DNA of 64,000 bases from Seriola aureovittata (Eukaryota; Chordata; Actinopteri; Carangiformes; Carangidae). The notes under the pieces are model-generated. The model had not been told where the DNA came from. It was given only the letters and a program-made list of their open reading frames with translations, and made no database searches. Numbering within the stretch: the stretch's first letter is position 1; each line of letters starts with the position of its first letter. The position numbers were made by a program, and so were the translations under genes. Shown piece by piece: positions 33,159 through 46,200 of the stretch. The stretch spans positions 4,742,694-4,806,693 of the forward strand of contig NC_079369.1 of assembly GCF_021018895.1 (NCBI RefSeq), in the 5' to 3' direction.

Positions 33159-35639
33159 GTCCGCCAGGTGTTCCATGGACAGGTGTCTGTGCTGCGGCTC
33201 CCCCGCTCACCCGCTGCAAGTAAATACACCCGCCTGCAGTGTTTTAGTCAGCGTGCAGCCCGGGGTGGTTACAGGTGATAGGAAAATAGTCTGCAGCGGG
33301 GGCGACTTCTTGTCATGTCTCCCCAAAGCAGCGTCACTCATCTCAGGACTTGACTTGATAATTAAGGCCTATATGACGCGGTGGTGCGCCTTTGCTCTAC
33401 TTTCAAGAAACAGCCGGGGAATTATCAGCTCTTCATTTTATTTCTTTGTTTCAAAATAGAAATCAGACAATAAGTCTGAATCTAAGTAACTTTTTTTTTT
33501 TTTTTTTTTGCTGTGTTTATCCTACCGCCTGGAGCTGCCAGGCTGCAGTTCGTGTCACACGTCGGAGGAGATACACGGTTTATCAGCGCTTTACTCAATC
33601 TTTGGAGGGGGACAGAGGGAGAGGAAACGCAGGGGGGCACCCCAGGGTGTCTTGTTGAACCTGCATGTAGCACCTAGTGGTAAAATATAAGAGGTGGGGG
33701 AAACTCTGACCCAACTGTGTCCTCGCTTAATATTGAGTCACTTATAGACACAATTGCAACAACGCTATAATGTTGCCTAAAAGAATATGAGAGAAGGGCA
33801 TTGGCAATAATTCAGTAGCCTATAAATCTAAACATAAAACGCATATGAAGGACACTTTGCTCCACGCAGGACAGAGTTTGGCGCAGCTTTGTTCCGGTCC
33901 GCTGGTCAGTTGATATCAAGGACTGTTATTATGTGACAGACACTCGCCGTACTCGCGCCTGCGGTGACAGTTTCACGTTACCCTGGGCATTATGCTGAAA
34001 AGGAAGAAGCCCTATAATAGAGACAGTTTGTTTTCTGTTCGCTCAGGACGCAGATTACAGCGGCTGTTGAGCGTCATTACGCACGGAACAATAGAGGAGA
34101 GGAGAGAGCTGCGCGTCCTGCGTGGTGCCTTTTATCCACCACAGGTGCGATACATTAAATTAATCCTGTAACTTTTATAGTGATGGAGTGGATGCACTTT
34201 GATGATCAATAATCAATATCAATAAAATTTATTAAATTGAATCATCTATTATTATATGTGGAGTTTTACCACATACAGAGCTGCGTTAAACTGACACACC
34301 CGGTGACTAACATTTTCTACTCATCAGTAAATCAGCTCAATTCAAATCCTGTACAAAGGTCTCCCGAAACACAAACTGAGAACTCCCATGGAATAATAGA
34401 TTGTTTCAAACAGCTTTAGCATGAACACAATATTATATCCCACCTCTGTACTTCTACACTGGATGAATTAACGGCACAGGTTGGCCACAGGCGGAACAGC
34501 CTATCAGTGAATGAAGGACAGGAAATCAAAGCTCCACATGCCCCGGCTCGATTAGACTCATCACGGCCGCGGCATCCGGACACCGTGCTGGTGAAGATAT
34601 GAGGCCAGAACCGATAAAAACAGAAAGATAGGCCGACAGAGGAGTTTCACAACGCCGCTCAACAACGGTGTCATCCTTCCATGATAGTAAATAGTTGAAT
34701 ACAACAGGCCTAATGTCCAAACAATAATAGGCTACTACTATAGCTTAATAATAATATTAAAAGTTTTCATCAGTACCCGTTTATTGCAGAAGCCAGTTTG
34801 TCTGAAGGCAGAAGATTTTAGTTCCCTCCGCTCGTTTTAACGCTGAATATATTAAATCAATTTCCTTATAACTTCCGCATAATTTAAATCCGACTCTGAT
34901 GAAATTCAGATTTTAAGAAGGGCATCTATATGTGAAAACACTAAATGAGTCATCTCCTCCCACATGGCACCACAGTCTTTGATTTTAATGCCTCTTGTTA
35001 TGGTAAACATGTCTGGACGCGCCTAAAAACATTTATAAATAAGTAAATTGTAGGCTATTTAATAAATTTGTTTATATTTAAAAAGCTGAAATTTAGCTCT
35101 TGTTAACTGTGAATCCAGACTTGCGATGCAAGATGGTTGAAACGATCTAAATCGTATTTTTGTGGCAACATAATCACGCGCAGGAAAAAGCACATGAACT
35201 GAAGTTTTACAACCAGCTTGTCAGAATTTGAATAAATTGTCACAGACTTTCACTGCGCCGTGAGCAGCACGTTCCAAACACCCGCGAGCATAATCAATCA
35301 CTGCAATATAAAATATAACATCACACTGAGATCACTGGCCATCACAACCACACTCTCCTTAAAGATCAATAATTAAAACAAAAAAACACATTCATAATCA
35401 TCTGGTAATTATACAAACCTTGTTAATCTTTGAGTGGCTGATGAGGACGCTTTTAAAATGTGGTTTTCTGCATGAAATGATTAGTAGTTGAGGCTCAGCT
35501 CTGAAAACCGCGAGAAATCACTTCCTGAAACAGTCAATCTAAGCAGAAATCTTCACAGAGGAAGGCAGAGCTAAGCCTGAAGTCTGTGAGAGGAGGTTAG
35601 AGATCTGCCACCATCAAGACACACACACCAGGCCAGGAG
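33159..35639. other. Interval between gfi1 and evi5
   Basis: About 2.5 kb of non-coding sequence: a CpG-bearing part (33120-34160) that probably holds gfi1 promoter or leader sequence, a 19-base T-run at 33491-33509, then AT-rich sequence with no recognised repeat or gene. Confidence 0.45.
34128..34137 (-). promoter_or_regulatory. gfi1: Candidate distal TATA box of gfi1 non-coding first exon
   Basis: The minus strand reads GGATAAAAGG. Downstream, from about 34105 toward 33850, is GC- and CpG-rich sequence unlike its AT-rich surroundings, as expected for a first exon. It includes TAATCTGC, an AATC core resembling a GFI1 site, which would suit the known GFI1 autorepression. The first-exon donor could not be fixed, so this is an inference. 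Confidence 0.3.
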
Positions 35640-35690
35640 TTTATCAAACATTTTATTATGAACTCATCGCACGCACGCATGCGCGCGCAC

Positions 35691-35731
<41 letters not shown>

Positions 35732-37299
35732 AATACAACAGTCTCTTTTAGTCTCCAGAGTGTGCTGACTGCTCCATAGTGTTGCCATGTGTGTTTTTAC
35801 TGCACTGCAGACTTGAAAAGTGCCACGAAGTGTTCCTCTCCCGTCAAATGACACAGGGGTCTTGTTCATCAAAGGGACATAGTAATTACCAAGTCAAAGT
35901 CACAATCTTTTCTGTTTCCTGGAACTGACTGTCTTTCACTGAATACAGGAGTTAGTGTTCAGTATGGACATTCAGAAAAATTCACTCTTACACATCTAGG
36001 TCCTTGCACATGAAATGGAGTGGCTCTAGCCTGTGCATGAGCACCATACAGAACTTAGTGCTTACTTTGGTGCCACCCCCGATTCTTCTCCAGATGTTAT
36101 AAAGTGTATAAACGTAATGCTGTCTTATCTCCCATCTCCAGCTCCCTAAGACTGTCAATTTGTGATGCACAAAAACATATGATAGACATTACTCATGTTT
36201 GACTCATCGGCCTATGTACTGCTCTGCACAGCTCATTGTGAAAGTGAAGTCTGGATGCTTTCAGAGAAGTCTGAGCAACAAATCTGTCCTCTTCTGTCTG
36301 CACTCATTATTCATGTTAGATGATGTCTTCTAAGGAGGAAAGATCTTTTTCTCTTAACAGGAATTCAACTCACTCATCTCAAAAACCAGATTTGTCATTT
36401 GTGTTACCATAATAAACTAAACTATATGTCCCTTTTTTCTGTATTGTACAATATATTCTAACCGTCAGATATGCAAGAGATACATATGTTCAAGTTCAAA
36501 AGGAGTTGAGAAAAAAACAAAACAAATAAGCAAACAAACTTAATACACATTTACATATCTACAAGTATTCAGATGTCACAACGAGCTTGTGATACACCAG
36601 CCCAGGTGAAAGGCATGCGGCATGTGCTAAGGCCTAAAGGTCATCATTACCTCAATCAACGCTGGCTGATACAAGTGGCTTTGATACCAGGCTCTGACCA
36701 AGCTCATCAACACCATACATATATATTTATATATACACACACAGCACTCATACAATTCTGCCTCTGCATGACGGACACTTAGTAGTAACGGCATCAATAC
36801 GCTGTTGATGTTCATTTATAAAATGCTTTAAAAATATAAAAATACATTGGATGAAGTGTGTAGTAGAGCATAAAATGTTTTATTGCACAGTCTCTTTCTC
36901 TGTGGTGTACCGACAGGGGGGGCGGAGTGACAGACAGACTGCCCCTCCTCCCTCAACCCCTCCCCTCCTCTTTCTCCTCCTCCGGTCTCTGTGGTCCAGT
37001 AGAGTTTAATACGTTCCATATAATTTAACTCTTTGCTCAGGTCCAGACTGATGATTTGCCAGCTGTCAGGTGTTTGCTGCCCTCAAGAAGATAACAAAAA
37101 CTACAAATAGGAGGTAAACGAAACAGGAAAAAAAACTAAATGTGTGATTCTCGTGATATGAAATGTTGATGTATATCCTCTCTGAAACTCAGAACTCCAC
37201 ATCCAGACTTCTCCTCTGAAATGGTTGCTGGAAACACCCCCTCTTCGTCAGTGAGTGTTGACAGCCTGTGTCCCGACTCTGGCAGGCAGCTCCTGCTTG
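35640..37299 (-). other. evi5: evi5 3' UTR (approximate)
   Basis: Minus-strand sequence after the evi5 stop. Candidate AATAAA hexamers, tttatt on plus, are at 36878-36883 and 35652-35657. Using the distal one gives a UTR of about 1.65 kb that includes the alternating purine-pyrimidine tract at 35668-35731. No other gene is evident in this stretch. Confidence 0.45.
35668..35731. repeat. Alternating purine-pyrimidine tract, (CA)n with CG/GC core
   Basis: A 64-bp stretch in which purine and pyrimidine alternate without a break: a GC/AC-rich left part including gcgcgcgc, then (CA)n. This is the composition most prone to Z-DNA. It lies in the probable distal evi5 3' UTR. Confidence 0.8.
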
Positions 37300-40200
37300 T
37301 CACACAGTGGTGGACTTGCTCTGAGGGACAGAGAGCCGCAGGGCCTCCCCGTCGTCCTCCTCGCTTTCGCTGTCCCCGAGGTTGGGGTGCAGTCTGATAC
37401 GGCTGCTGCTGCTGCTCTGCTGGGTGTCCTTGAGGCTGGGGTCCTTGACTCCATCTTCATCTGAAGACTGGTAAGACTCATCATCCCCCGCATAGTGATT
37501 GACGATGTGGATCCCATCAAAAGTGGGCTGGCTGGCCAAGCCCCTCTGCCCTTTTAAGCAGCAAATCTGTGAGAGGAAGCACGATGAGTATTAGGAGCAA
37601 TGCAAAGACCGTTTGTTATCTTGCATGCAAAATGAGCAAAAGACAGATGTGTAACTTCTGAGGGAGAAAACAAAGACAGGAGCAAACTATTTAAAACTCT
37701 TTGGCAGTCAGTGATATTCTACTCATATCACCGGCACAAACAGAAACGGATGTCTTTAACAAATCTGACATGCAGGCAGCAATTCAACCAAACACCCCAA
37801 GGAAATAATGTGATAAAGTATGAACTGTGGCCCAACTCCATACTACACATCAGCAGGATACAGTATATACTATATTATCATATTTACAGTATAACAAAAA
37901 CAATGCAAGTTAAAAACTAAATGGTTTTGCAAAGATTTAATGCTTTATATTTTGTTTGCTGAGATATTTCTGTTAGTTCAAATTAGTTTGAACTGTTTCG
38001 AACTGTACATCACACGGTGGGACGACAGAGTCAATGAACTGTTTCCTGTCCACACTGAGGTCTCTGGTGAGTGTCCTTTATTTTGTCACATTTCCAGTGA
38101 GAATGAACTGAAAACTTTCTCACAATTAGTATGTAGTATGGATTTGGGACAAAGCTGTTTTCTTTAAGGGTGTGGTCCTGAATGTGTCCCACAGCAAGGG
38201 GCTGTTGTCTGCTGTTCATCAGAGGTGGGAAGTTAACCTGACGCCAGATCAACCAGCTAGTCTTCATTCACTACGTCTTTTTTTTTTTTCTTGTAAAACC
38301 AAAACTCTTTGGATAGAGCATGAAGCTCATCTTTATGTGGCGTGTCCAGGTTTTCAAGTACATCGTCTACTTTGCATCTTTCTGGTGAAGTGAGCTGGAC
38401 TTGTTTTCTGCCCTTTGTGACTGGTGGTGGAAAAGACATTTTGCATCTACAGTTGAGCTGCAGTTGTTTTCCTCCATTAGCCGCAAGGGGGGGAAATGAG
38501 ATAATTCTAGCCACACTCAGAAACAAACTTTCATGCATGTCAGGTTATCTTCCCCACGTCTGATTTCTCTTCCCTTTTCTACGGGAGCATCCAGGACCAC
38601 CTCCCTTGCTATGAATTAAGCAGACCCAGATGGGGGTTACAGTTGGGGCCACACAGCCAATGAGATGAAGGTCAACACAAGGTCAGGTTTCAACCACTGA
38701 AGGTTACAAGGCACATCTGTGCCAACTCACCTGGGACGGCCTGCCATTCAGCAGACAGACATGAAGGAAGAGACGCATTCAGAGGCCAGTTCAGAGAACA
38801 GTACACAATGCACAAAAAAATAAAAATAAGCCCTTGTTTACCTGCACCTGTCTATATATGGAAGTCTACCTTCCTGTTGTTGTCATGCAAAAAGGAAATT
38901 GTGATCTAATCAACATCTGACTGGCAACAGCAAAAAGTTCCAGCTATATGATGCAAGTTTTAATGCAGACTGTGATGGAGGATGATGGTGGGATGTGGTA
39001 TTGAGCCATTTTCAGTTTTGCTCAGTGTAGCCACATGAGCTCGCGTGATTCATAGCAGGCCACTCTTAACCTAAGATGACCACCATGAAAAACCAAGTGA
39101 GAGAGGAAATGACTGTGTGACTGCACTGCCTTCATATAGAGACAGAAGAAGTTCATGCATGCAGCTAAATTTAACCACAGTTCACAGCCTGTTTTCAGTA
39201 AAGATATGCTATTGTTCCTGTGCATAACTGATCTGCAGGAAGTAAGCAAGAACCTACTAATAATATTAATATTTTCTCTTGAAACTAGTAGAGTAACTAC
39301 TTATCTATTTGGTCACTGACAAGTAAGTAACGACCATTTCCACTACCTCTATACTTATTTATTCATTTATCCTTTTCAGATGTGGTCCCTGGCGGCAGTT
39401 GATTCAGGGAACTCTGGGTCTCCCTATTCCTCCTTCCAACCAAAACCACAACAGAATTCAACTGCCAAACCCATAATAAAGCGGCCCCCTCCTTAGGGTC
39501 TTAGGCAGTTTATGACAGGATGGATCAGCTCCCTTCTGTCATGGTTTGGAGTTGATCCAAATCTCGATAACAGTCCCAACAACCAAAAAAAAAAAAGACA
39601 AAAGACAGAACTGGAAATGTGTAGCATAAGGTATAAAAAAAAAAGTCATAGTATAGTAAGTCATAAAAACATATGTTATAGTGTACTAATAGGTAACAGT
39701 ATAGTAAGTCATAAAAAGGTCATGGTATAGTAAGGCATACTATACTATGACTTTTTTATGATTTTTTTATGACTTACTATACTATGACTTTTCATTACTT
39801 TTTATGCCTAAGTAAGGCATAGAAAGTAATAAAAACGTTATAGTATACTATATAAGCTATATACATTATAGTGCTAATAGGTAATAGTATAGTAAGGTAT
39901 AACAACATCATAGTATAGTAAGGCTTACTATACTATGACATATTTTTTAACGGAATAAAAAGCCATAAAAACATGCCTCCGCCGTGTCGCCCCATAAATA
40001 AATCACAGTATAGTCAAAAGAAAGTCATAGTATAGTAGCATTACTATATATTTCTATATACCAACATATATCGCTATATATATATATAAATTAATCACAT
40101 CTTACTTAAAATCAAATTTTCAGTTATAATCTTTAAGCTTTAAATGTAGGTACACCTTATTATCTGTCTTGGCTTTACTCTGTGATGAGCTTGGTTTAAA

Positions 40201-43200
40201 AACATTTGTAGGGTATTCACACGAGGTGTGCTCCACACAGGAAATCTCTGGGTGTAGTTAACACTTCTAATTTGTTAGCTTCAAAGTAAAACCATATCTG
40301 AGGGAATGTTTTGAAACCTTTCAAAAGCTAGATGAAAAGAAACAGCGACAACTAAACTTGAGTCTTTACAAGGAAAAAAAAAAAAAAAAAAACGGTTGAA
40401 ACATAAGCTAGCATGATTAGCATTGGACCTGATGCTCCTCACCTCATGTTTTAGTTCTGCTATCTGGTCTTTGAGGTCACGGATGTACTGGCTCGAGTCT
40501 GTGTGGTTCAGCTGGCCTTGGACCTTTCCTTCTTCTTTCTGTTAATAGAGGAGATGAGTTTATTTTTTAAAAGCTCCAGCACTGAGTGATGCAGGAGGCT
40601 TTCCTACAGAGGACATTGACAAAACATTCTAGCTTAGACTTGTGTGGTTAAACCCAGGACTAAATGGAAAATGCAGCATACATTTAAAATACCTAGAGTC
40701 TGGAAATTTCAATGACGTCTTAATGAATACCCACTGATATTCATTGTTGTGAGCTACTGCACATTCAGTAGAAAAAGCATCGGACGCTCGAGCCCCATTT
40801 CTAAAAAAGCAGCATGACGAAGTCCCCTGCATGTATGGTGGGCGAGTAAAGTGACAGATGTCAGAGGAAACACAAGACAGTGTCATTTGTGCTTGATTTC
40901 CTCCTGGGGCCCTGGGGATGAAAGCTGCTTGTTAGCTTTAACAGTTAAACAGCCCATGTGATGTTTACCTTTATCAGCGAAGACATCTGCATGCATTGGG
41001 GACAAACACAAACTCTCTTTCAAACCTCAATCACACCACCTGAACTCGCCAGTTATTACTGTGAGACCAGTGACGGGTGCACAGAGGAGTTCAAGCTACA
41101 GGCTGCAGCACAGAAACACCGAGACAAAAAAAGAAAGACGGTACACAGCAGGGCTTGGGTGTTGAGGTAGGGATGTGGACTGAGGCTTCACCTCAAAATA
41201 CAGACAGGTTTTTTGATTCCTGTGGTGAGATGGAGTTGGGTTTGGTGGGTCCCACTAGGGCTTTTTTTTTTCACAAGGAGACACAAACAAGTGAGATTAA
41301 TACAAGAATCTGTTGTTTTTGAGGTTTCCTCGCTCCAAAACACTGCAACGATAAGGGGCAGGCAGTTAATAAGACTTCCTCATGTTCAGCTGTGTGAATA
41401 ACCAGGTGTCAGACTGTAGACAAATGTGAAACGTGTCTCTCTCTCTCTCTCTCTCTCTCTCTTACTCACTCACTCACACGTGCACACACACACACACGTT
41501 CATGCAGCCTCAAAGACTATGTATAATGACATGGTAGAAAAGTTACATTTGTTTAATGCATCGACAGCAGTGAACCAAGCGTTTCTTTGATGTCAACAAA
41601 CATCATCACATCTTGAATGAGTGAGAAAAGGGAAGAAAAAAAAAAAAAAAAATCACAGCTCATAAAAGAAGTTTCCATGAACTGCACTAGAATTTCATTT
41701 GACAGTATCAGCACAGTGTTTTTACACTGTGTCTCCATTGTTGTGGCGATGATGTGTGCTTTATTCTGTATCTGCAAAGACCTTTGTAAAGGATGTGTGA
41801 AAATTCACAGCTGTAGTGTGAAATGATGATTTATGTTGTTATCTTTGTTGTATGATTAAACTTTCCTTTATCCTTTAGCTGCTTCTCAGTAAAGAGCAGA
41901 TATGATTTCTAAAAAAAAAAAAAAAATCTAAAATTGTGTCATGTTAACATTTTAAGCTTTACCACAGATGTGTGTCACTAGAATTTCTTTTTTATTTTTA
42001 CGTGTAAGACTGATGAAACATATTTCCCACAACAACATGACAAATACAGAGTAAACATGACAATGTCCCTTATAAGCTAAAACATTTAGTATAAATCTCT
42101 GAGTATGTAATAGAAACCTCAAAATAAACCATGCATGTCACCTTTGGTAGAGTCTCTGCTTCAAGATGTGAAACCACTTCCTATCAACCCAGAGACAGTG
42201 GCGCTGTGGCATTAAGCAGAGGCCAGGACTGTGGTAGTGAAAGAATCCTACATAAACCTTTCTAGACATCTCAGTTTCACTGACAACGTTTTCCATCATC
42301 ATTCAGTGTTTGTTATCATCAATTTGTATCTGTTCACTGAACCTCTGAAACATTACCCGTGTAGTCATGAAGGATGATAAGATACATATGACTACCACTT
42401 CATCCATTATTCAGGTATTCAGGCTCAGACAAATCTTAATCTCGATTAATCTGTGTGATCTCTGTGACCTCTGACCTTTCGCCTTAAAACCGAGCTGCAA
42501 ATCATCCAGCATCAATATGCGTCAACTTCCGAGGAGGAAGCAAAGAAACTGATTTTTTTTCTCCCTTTTTTGAAACTGAAGCAAAATGTTCACCCACAAC
42601 GACAACTTATAGAGAAAGAATCGTGATTTTTGGTCAGACAGAGGTTTGATTTAATACCGTGCTCCTGACAAAATAGATAAACAATCATACCAAGTAAAGT
42701 GGAGTGCTTTTTAATGACACACCCAGCTGTGTTCATTACACAGATTCTAAAGAGTACGAGGGCGGTAGTGGTAAAGTTTTGGTGTTGCATGTTATTGCTC
42801 TATCACTTAGTAACAAAACCTCAGACCACACTGTGTGATTGTGTATGCCTGTGAAAGGGAAGAGGGGGAGGTTTTGTTGTAGGTGTCATACTTATAAATA
42901 GTCTGGGCCTTCATCTTAAACCATTTGAAACACCTTACACTCAGGATTGCATTTACAAAGGTGAGGGCCTGCTCCGCTGGGTCAAAGTCACAACTGTTTC
43001 CAACAAAGCGGTCTGCAGCTCAAAGCCACCCACGTGACCACGTTTCTGGTTTGACTGTCAAAGCAGCTGATATTTACGCTGAATCAGTGACACTTAACTT
43101 AAGGTTTGCCCCTGAGTTTAGCATTTAACATTCAGAGGTCACAGAGATCAGACATATATATATATATATATATGCTCCTATATATATAGCTCCCAATGCA

Positions 43201-46200
43201 CTTGCTTGGTGAGCAGCTCCAACTAAAAACTGTTCAACTTCAGCCGATCAACTCTCTACATCAGCACAGCGTTTTCTCTGCCATCCAATCAGAGTGCATG
43301 GACGACGCTGAGGAGCTGAAACATTAGAATTTGCAGTACTCAACAAAACTGAGTACACAACTGTGCAATATCATTAAAATGTTAAATAATTCAAAACTAT
43401 GATCTTGCACCGATTGTATTATTTTTAATTTGAAGTGTTGGGTATTTTATCTTATATATAATTAAAAATAAATATTCATAACAGACATGCATAGACTACA
43501 TTAAAAGTAATTAAACCTGTGATTTTAAGCTTAATTGCATGAACAAAATGATAAAATAACGTGAACACAACAGCTTCCTCAGTCTTAGCCTGGGCTGTGT
43601 CTAATGCCCCATGGCTGCACATGGTGAGGACCTAGGAAGGAACTGGACTGTGAGACTTCATAAAGATGGGAGAGGGGACAAGAGCATCAGCAGTCTCCTG
43701 AACATGGGTTCAGTTGCAGCAGTTGTTAGGAGGTTTAGGAAGAGCCATACTACACTACCAATAACAGATAGCACAGTGGCTGTCCTTGATAAATTATCCC
43801 ACGCATGATTCGAGCTATGAAAAAAGAAAAAAGTAAAAACTGTGACCTGGCCAAGTATGTCCCTGACTTGAACCCAAGAGAACATCTCTATACATTCATA
43901 CATTCTTTTCCACTGGTCGGTGCTGATGATCAATAAGCTTAATGACTTTGCAACAATTTTGGAAACTTTGGAAAATTTCAAAGTATTAATAATTTATAAG
44001 AACATATGTGGGCTCAGTAGCAAGTCAGACCGGGGCAGAGAGTCATTTGTGATGAAACAAAAATGTCTCTTGACTCATCCAAAAACATGAATTTATCCCA
44101 CTTGCTGAGAACTGCTCACAACACTGGAATAATTTCAAGAAAAGGTAACGACACTATTTCTGACAACATACAGTATTAATAGACCTGAAAACACAGCATT
44201 AAACATTAATATCTCACATCCAGCTTGTGTGAAGTCCCCAGTTTACAACCAACAAACCAATTACCAGGAACAGAGGCAACAGAGTCTTCGAAATACACAG
44301 GATGTACGTAAAAGCTAATCTCGATTTCAACATAGAAACAAGCAATTTTAAGTGTTAAAGATTCATATTTATCCACATTTATTTATTCACATTTATCCCC
44401 TGGCGCATTTAGTCATATGAAAAGTGTTGAGCCCTCAAACAACATTATTTTATCTGTTATCAATCATTACTGTTGAGTGTTGGTGCAGTAAGAACAGGCC
44501 TGTATTTGTTTTGGTCACCCTTGTTGTGTGTAACGTTACATTTGTTTGGGGATAAATACTGTTTTCTTCACTCTTGTTCGTCGAGACGCGTTCACACCGG
44601 GAGTGAGTTTATATGCGAGGTACTGTGACCGAAAGAGTCTTCATCTACACCGTTCCAAAACATTTTACCAAAAATACAAATGGACAAATTATTCACGGCT
44701 CTGAGATACGATGAACTAGATAACAAAAAATAAGACGCCCTCATTTCTTGCAGAGCAACTACAGAAAATTTGTGTATGTGATGCAACACGTCCTTTGTCG
44801 ATCTGATTGAAAGGTTTGCAGTATGTGTGGGAAAAAAAATTCTGTTTTGAGGCAGATTTCTGCTTTTACTGTCATTTGTAAACGCGTATCTGCACTCTGT
44901 ACCCTACACACAGTTTCAGTGTGTAAGTTTTCAATGTAAAGCATTTCTCTGTAACATAACATATTTGTGACTAACCAAACCACAGTTAGGTAGTCTGCTT
45001 CATGAGGACTGTGTGGGCGTGATTTGATCAGATTTGACACTGGTGTCTCCACGGAAACATGTTTAAACAAGACATCAACTACTATCAGATTCAGATGCTC
45101 GCACTTTCACAGTCTGTAAGAAGAGTAAGAATGAACTACATATACAGAAATCCATCATGTGAAATAACCACTATCAAACAAACTGACCAATCAAACCCTC
45201 TAAAATAATAATATACAGTAACTCAGTTTGGTCACTACACACATTCCTGTGCAGGATATTTCTCTGTCTGTCTGAAGGAAGTTCACATTGGCAAGAAAAA
45301 GTGTGTGAAACCTTTAGAATAACCTGGTTTGTGATGAAATGTAATCTGATCTTCATCTAAGTCTAATGCAGTGTTTCCTCTACATTCATTAAGCAGTGGC
45401 GGCCTGCCACTGTGAAATCATAGCCGCCACGCCTTCAAATTTCTTTTCTTTTTTTTTAATTCTCGCAAATGCACCACCGCCACATCTCTCCACCTTCACA
45501 GCACAGCCTGTGTGATGATGAGCGCAACAGCGGGGAGAGGGGAGGGAGGGAGTGGGGTGGTTGGGGGATCCTATTGGAGTTAATTACTCGCGAGAGCTCG
45601 GCCTTGAAAGTGACATCACATCAGGCACCAGGTCAGAGTCAGAGAAGTGTAAGGCAGCGAAAGGTAGACTTATTAGCCAACTCAGTGACGCTAACTTGGG
45701 TAAACTAATTGATAGCATTAAGCTAATATCTACATGTCATTATGTATTAACTGCTGACTGCATTTTCAGATGAGCTTGTTCAGATACTTCTCTAAGAAGA
45801 GAAAGACAACAGATGAAGAAGACGCTAGTCAGGTAGCATCATAAGCCTTTTACTGACTCGTAAATGATGATGGTTAGGTAAAAAATAGTATTTTAACGTT
45901 CACACTTGTAATCAGATGTGATGTGAGTGTAAACTATATAACACTGTTAGCGTTACGTTACTCACACTTTTAATGTAATCTTATTAGACACGTCACATTA
46001 GACAGGGAGGAGTTGTTAAACAAAGTGGAGGAGAGCAGAGCACAGCAGCGGGAGAGCTGGGTGAAGGTGCAGGAAGAAACACTGTAATGTCAACAAACAC
46101 AGTGTTCCTGAGTTAATATCACACAGGCAATTATAATCTTTTGTGTCTTTATTGAGCACATTTATATTCTGTAGTATATTTACTTTGATGTTTAGGGTCA

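Noticed and set aside
32959..33219. In-frame N-terminal extension of gfi1 on the minus strand
   Set aside because: The SNAG domain works only at the extreme N-terminus starting MPRSF, the extension is not protein-like, and a splice acceptor interrupts it at 32965.
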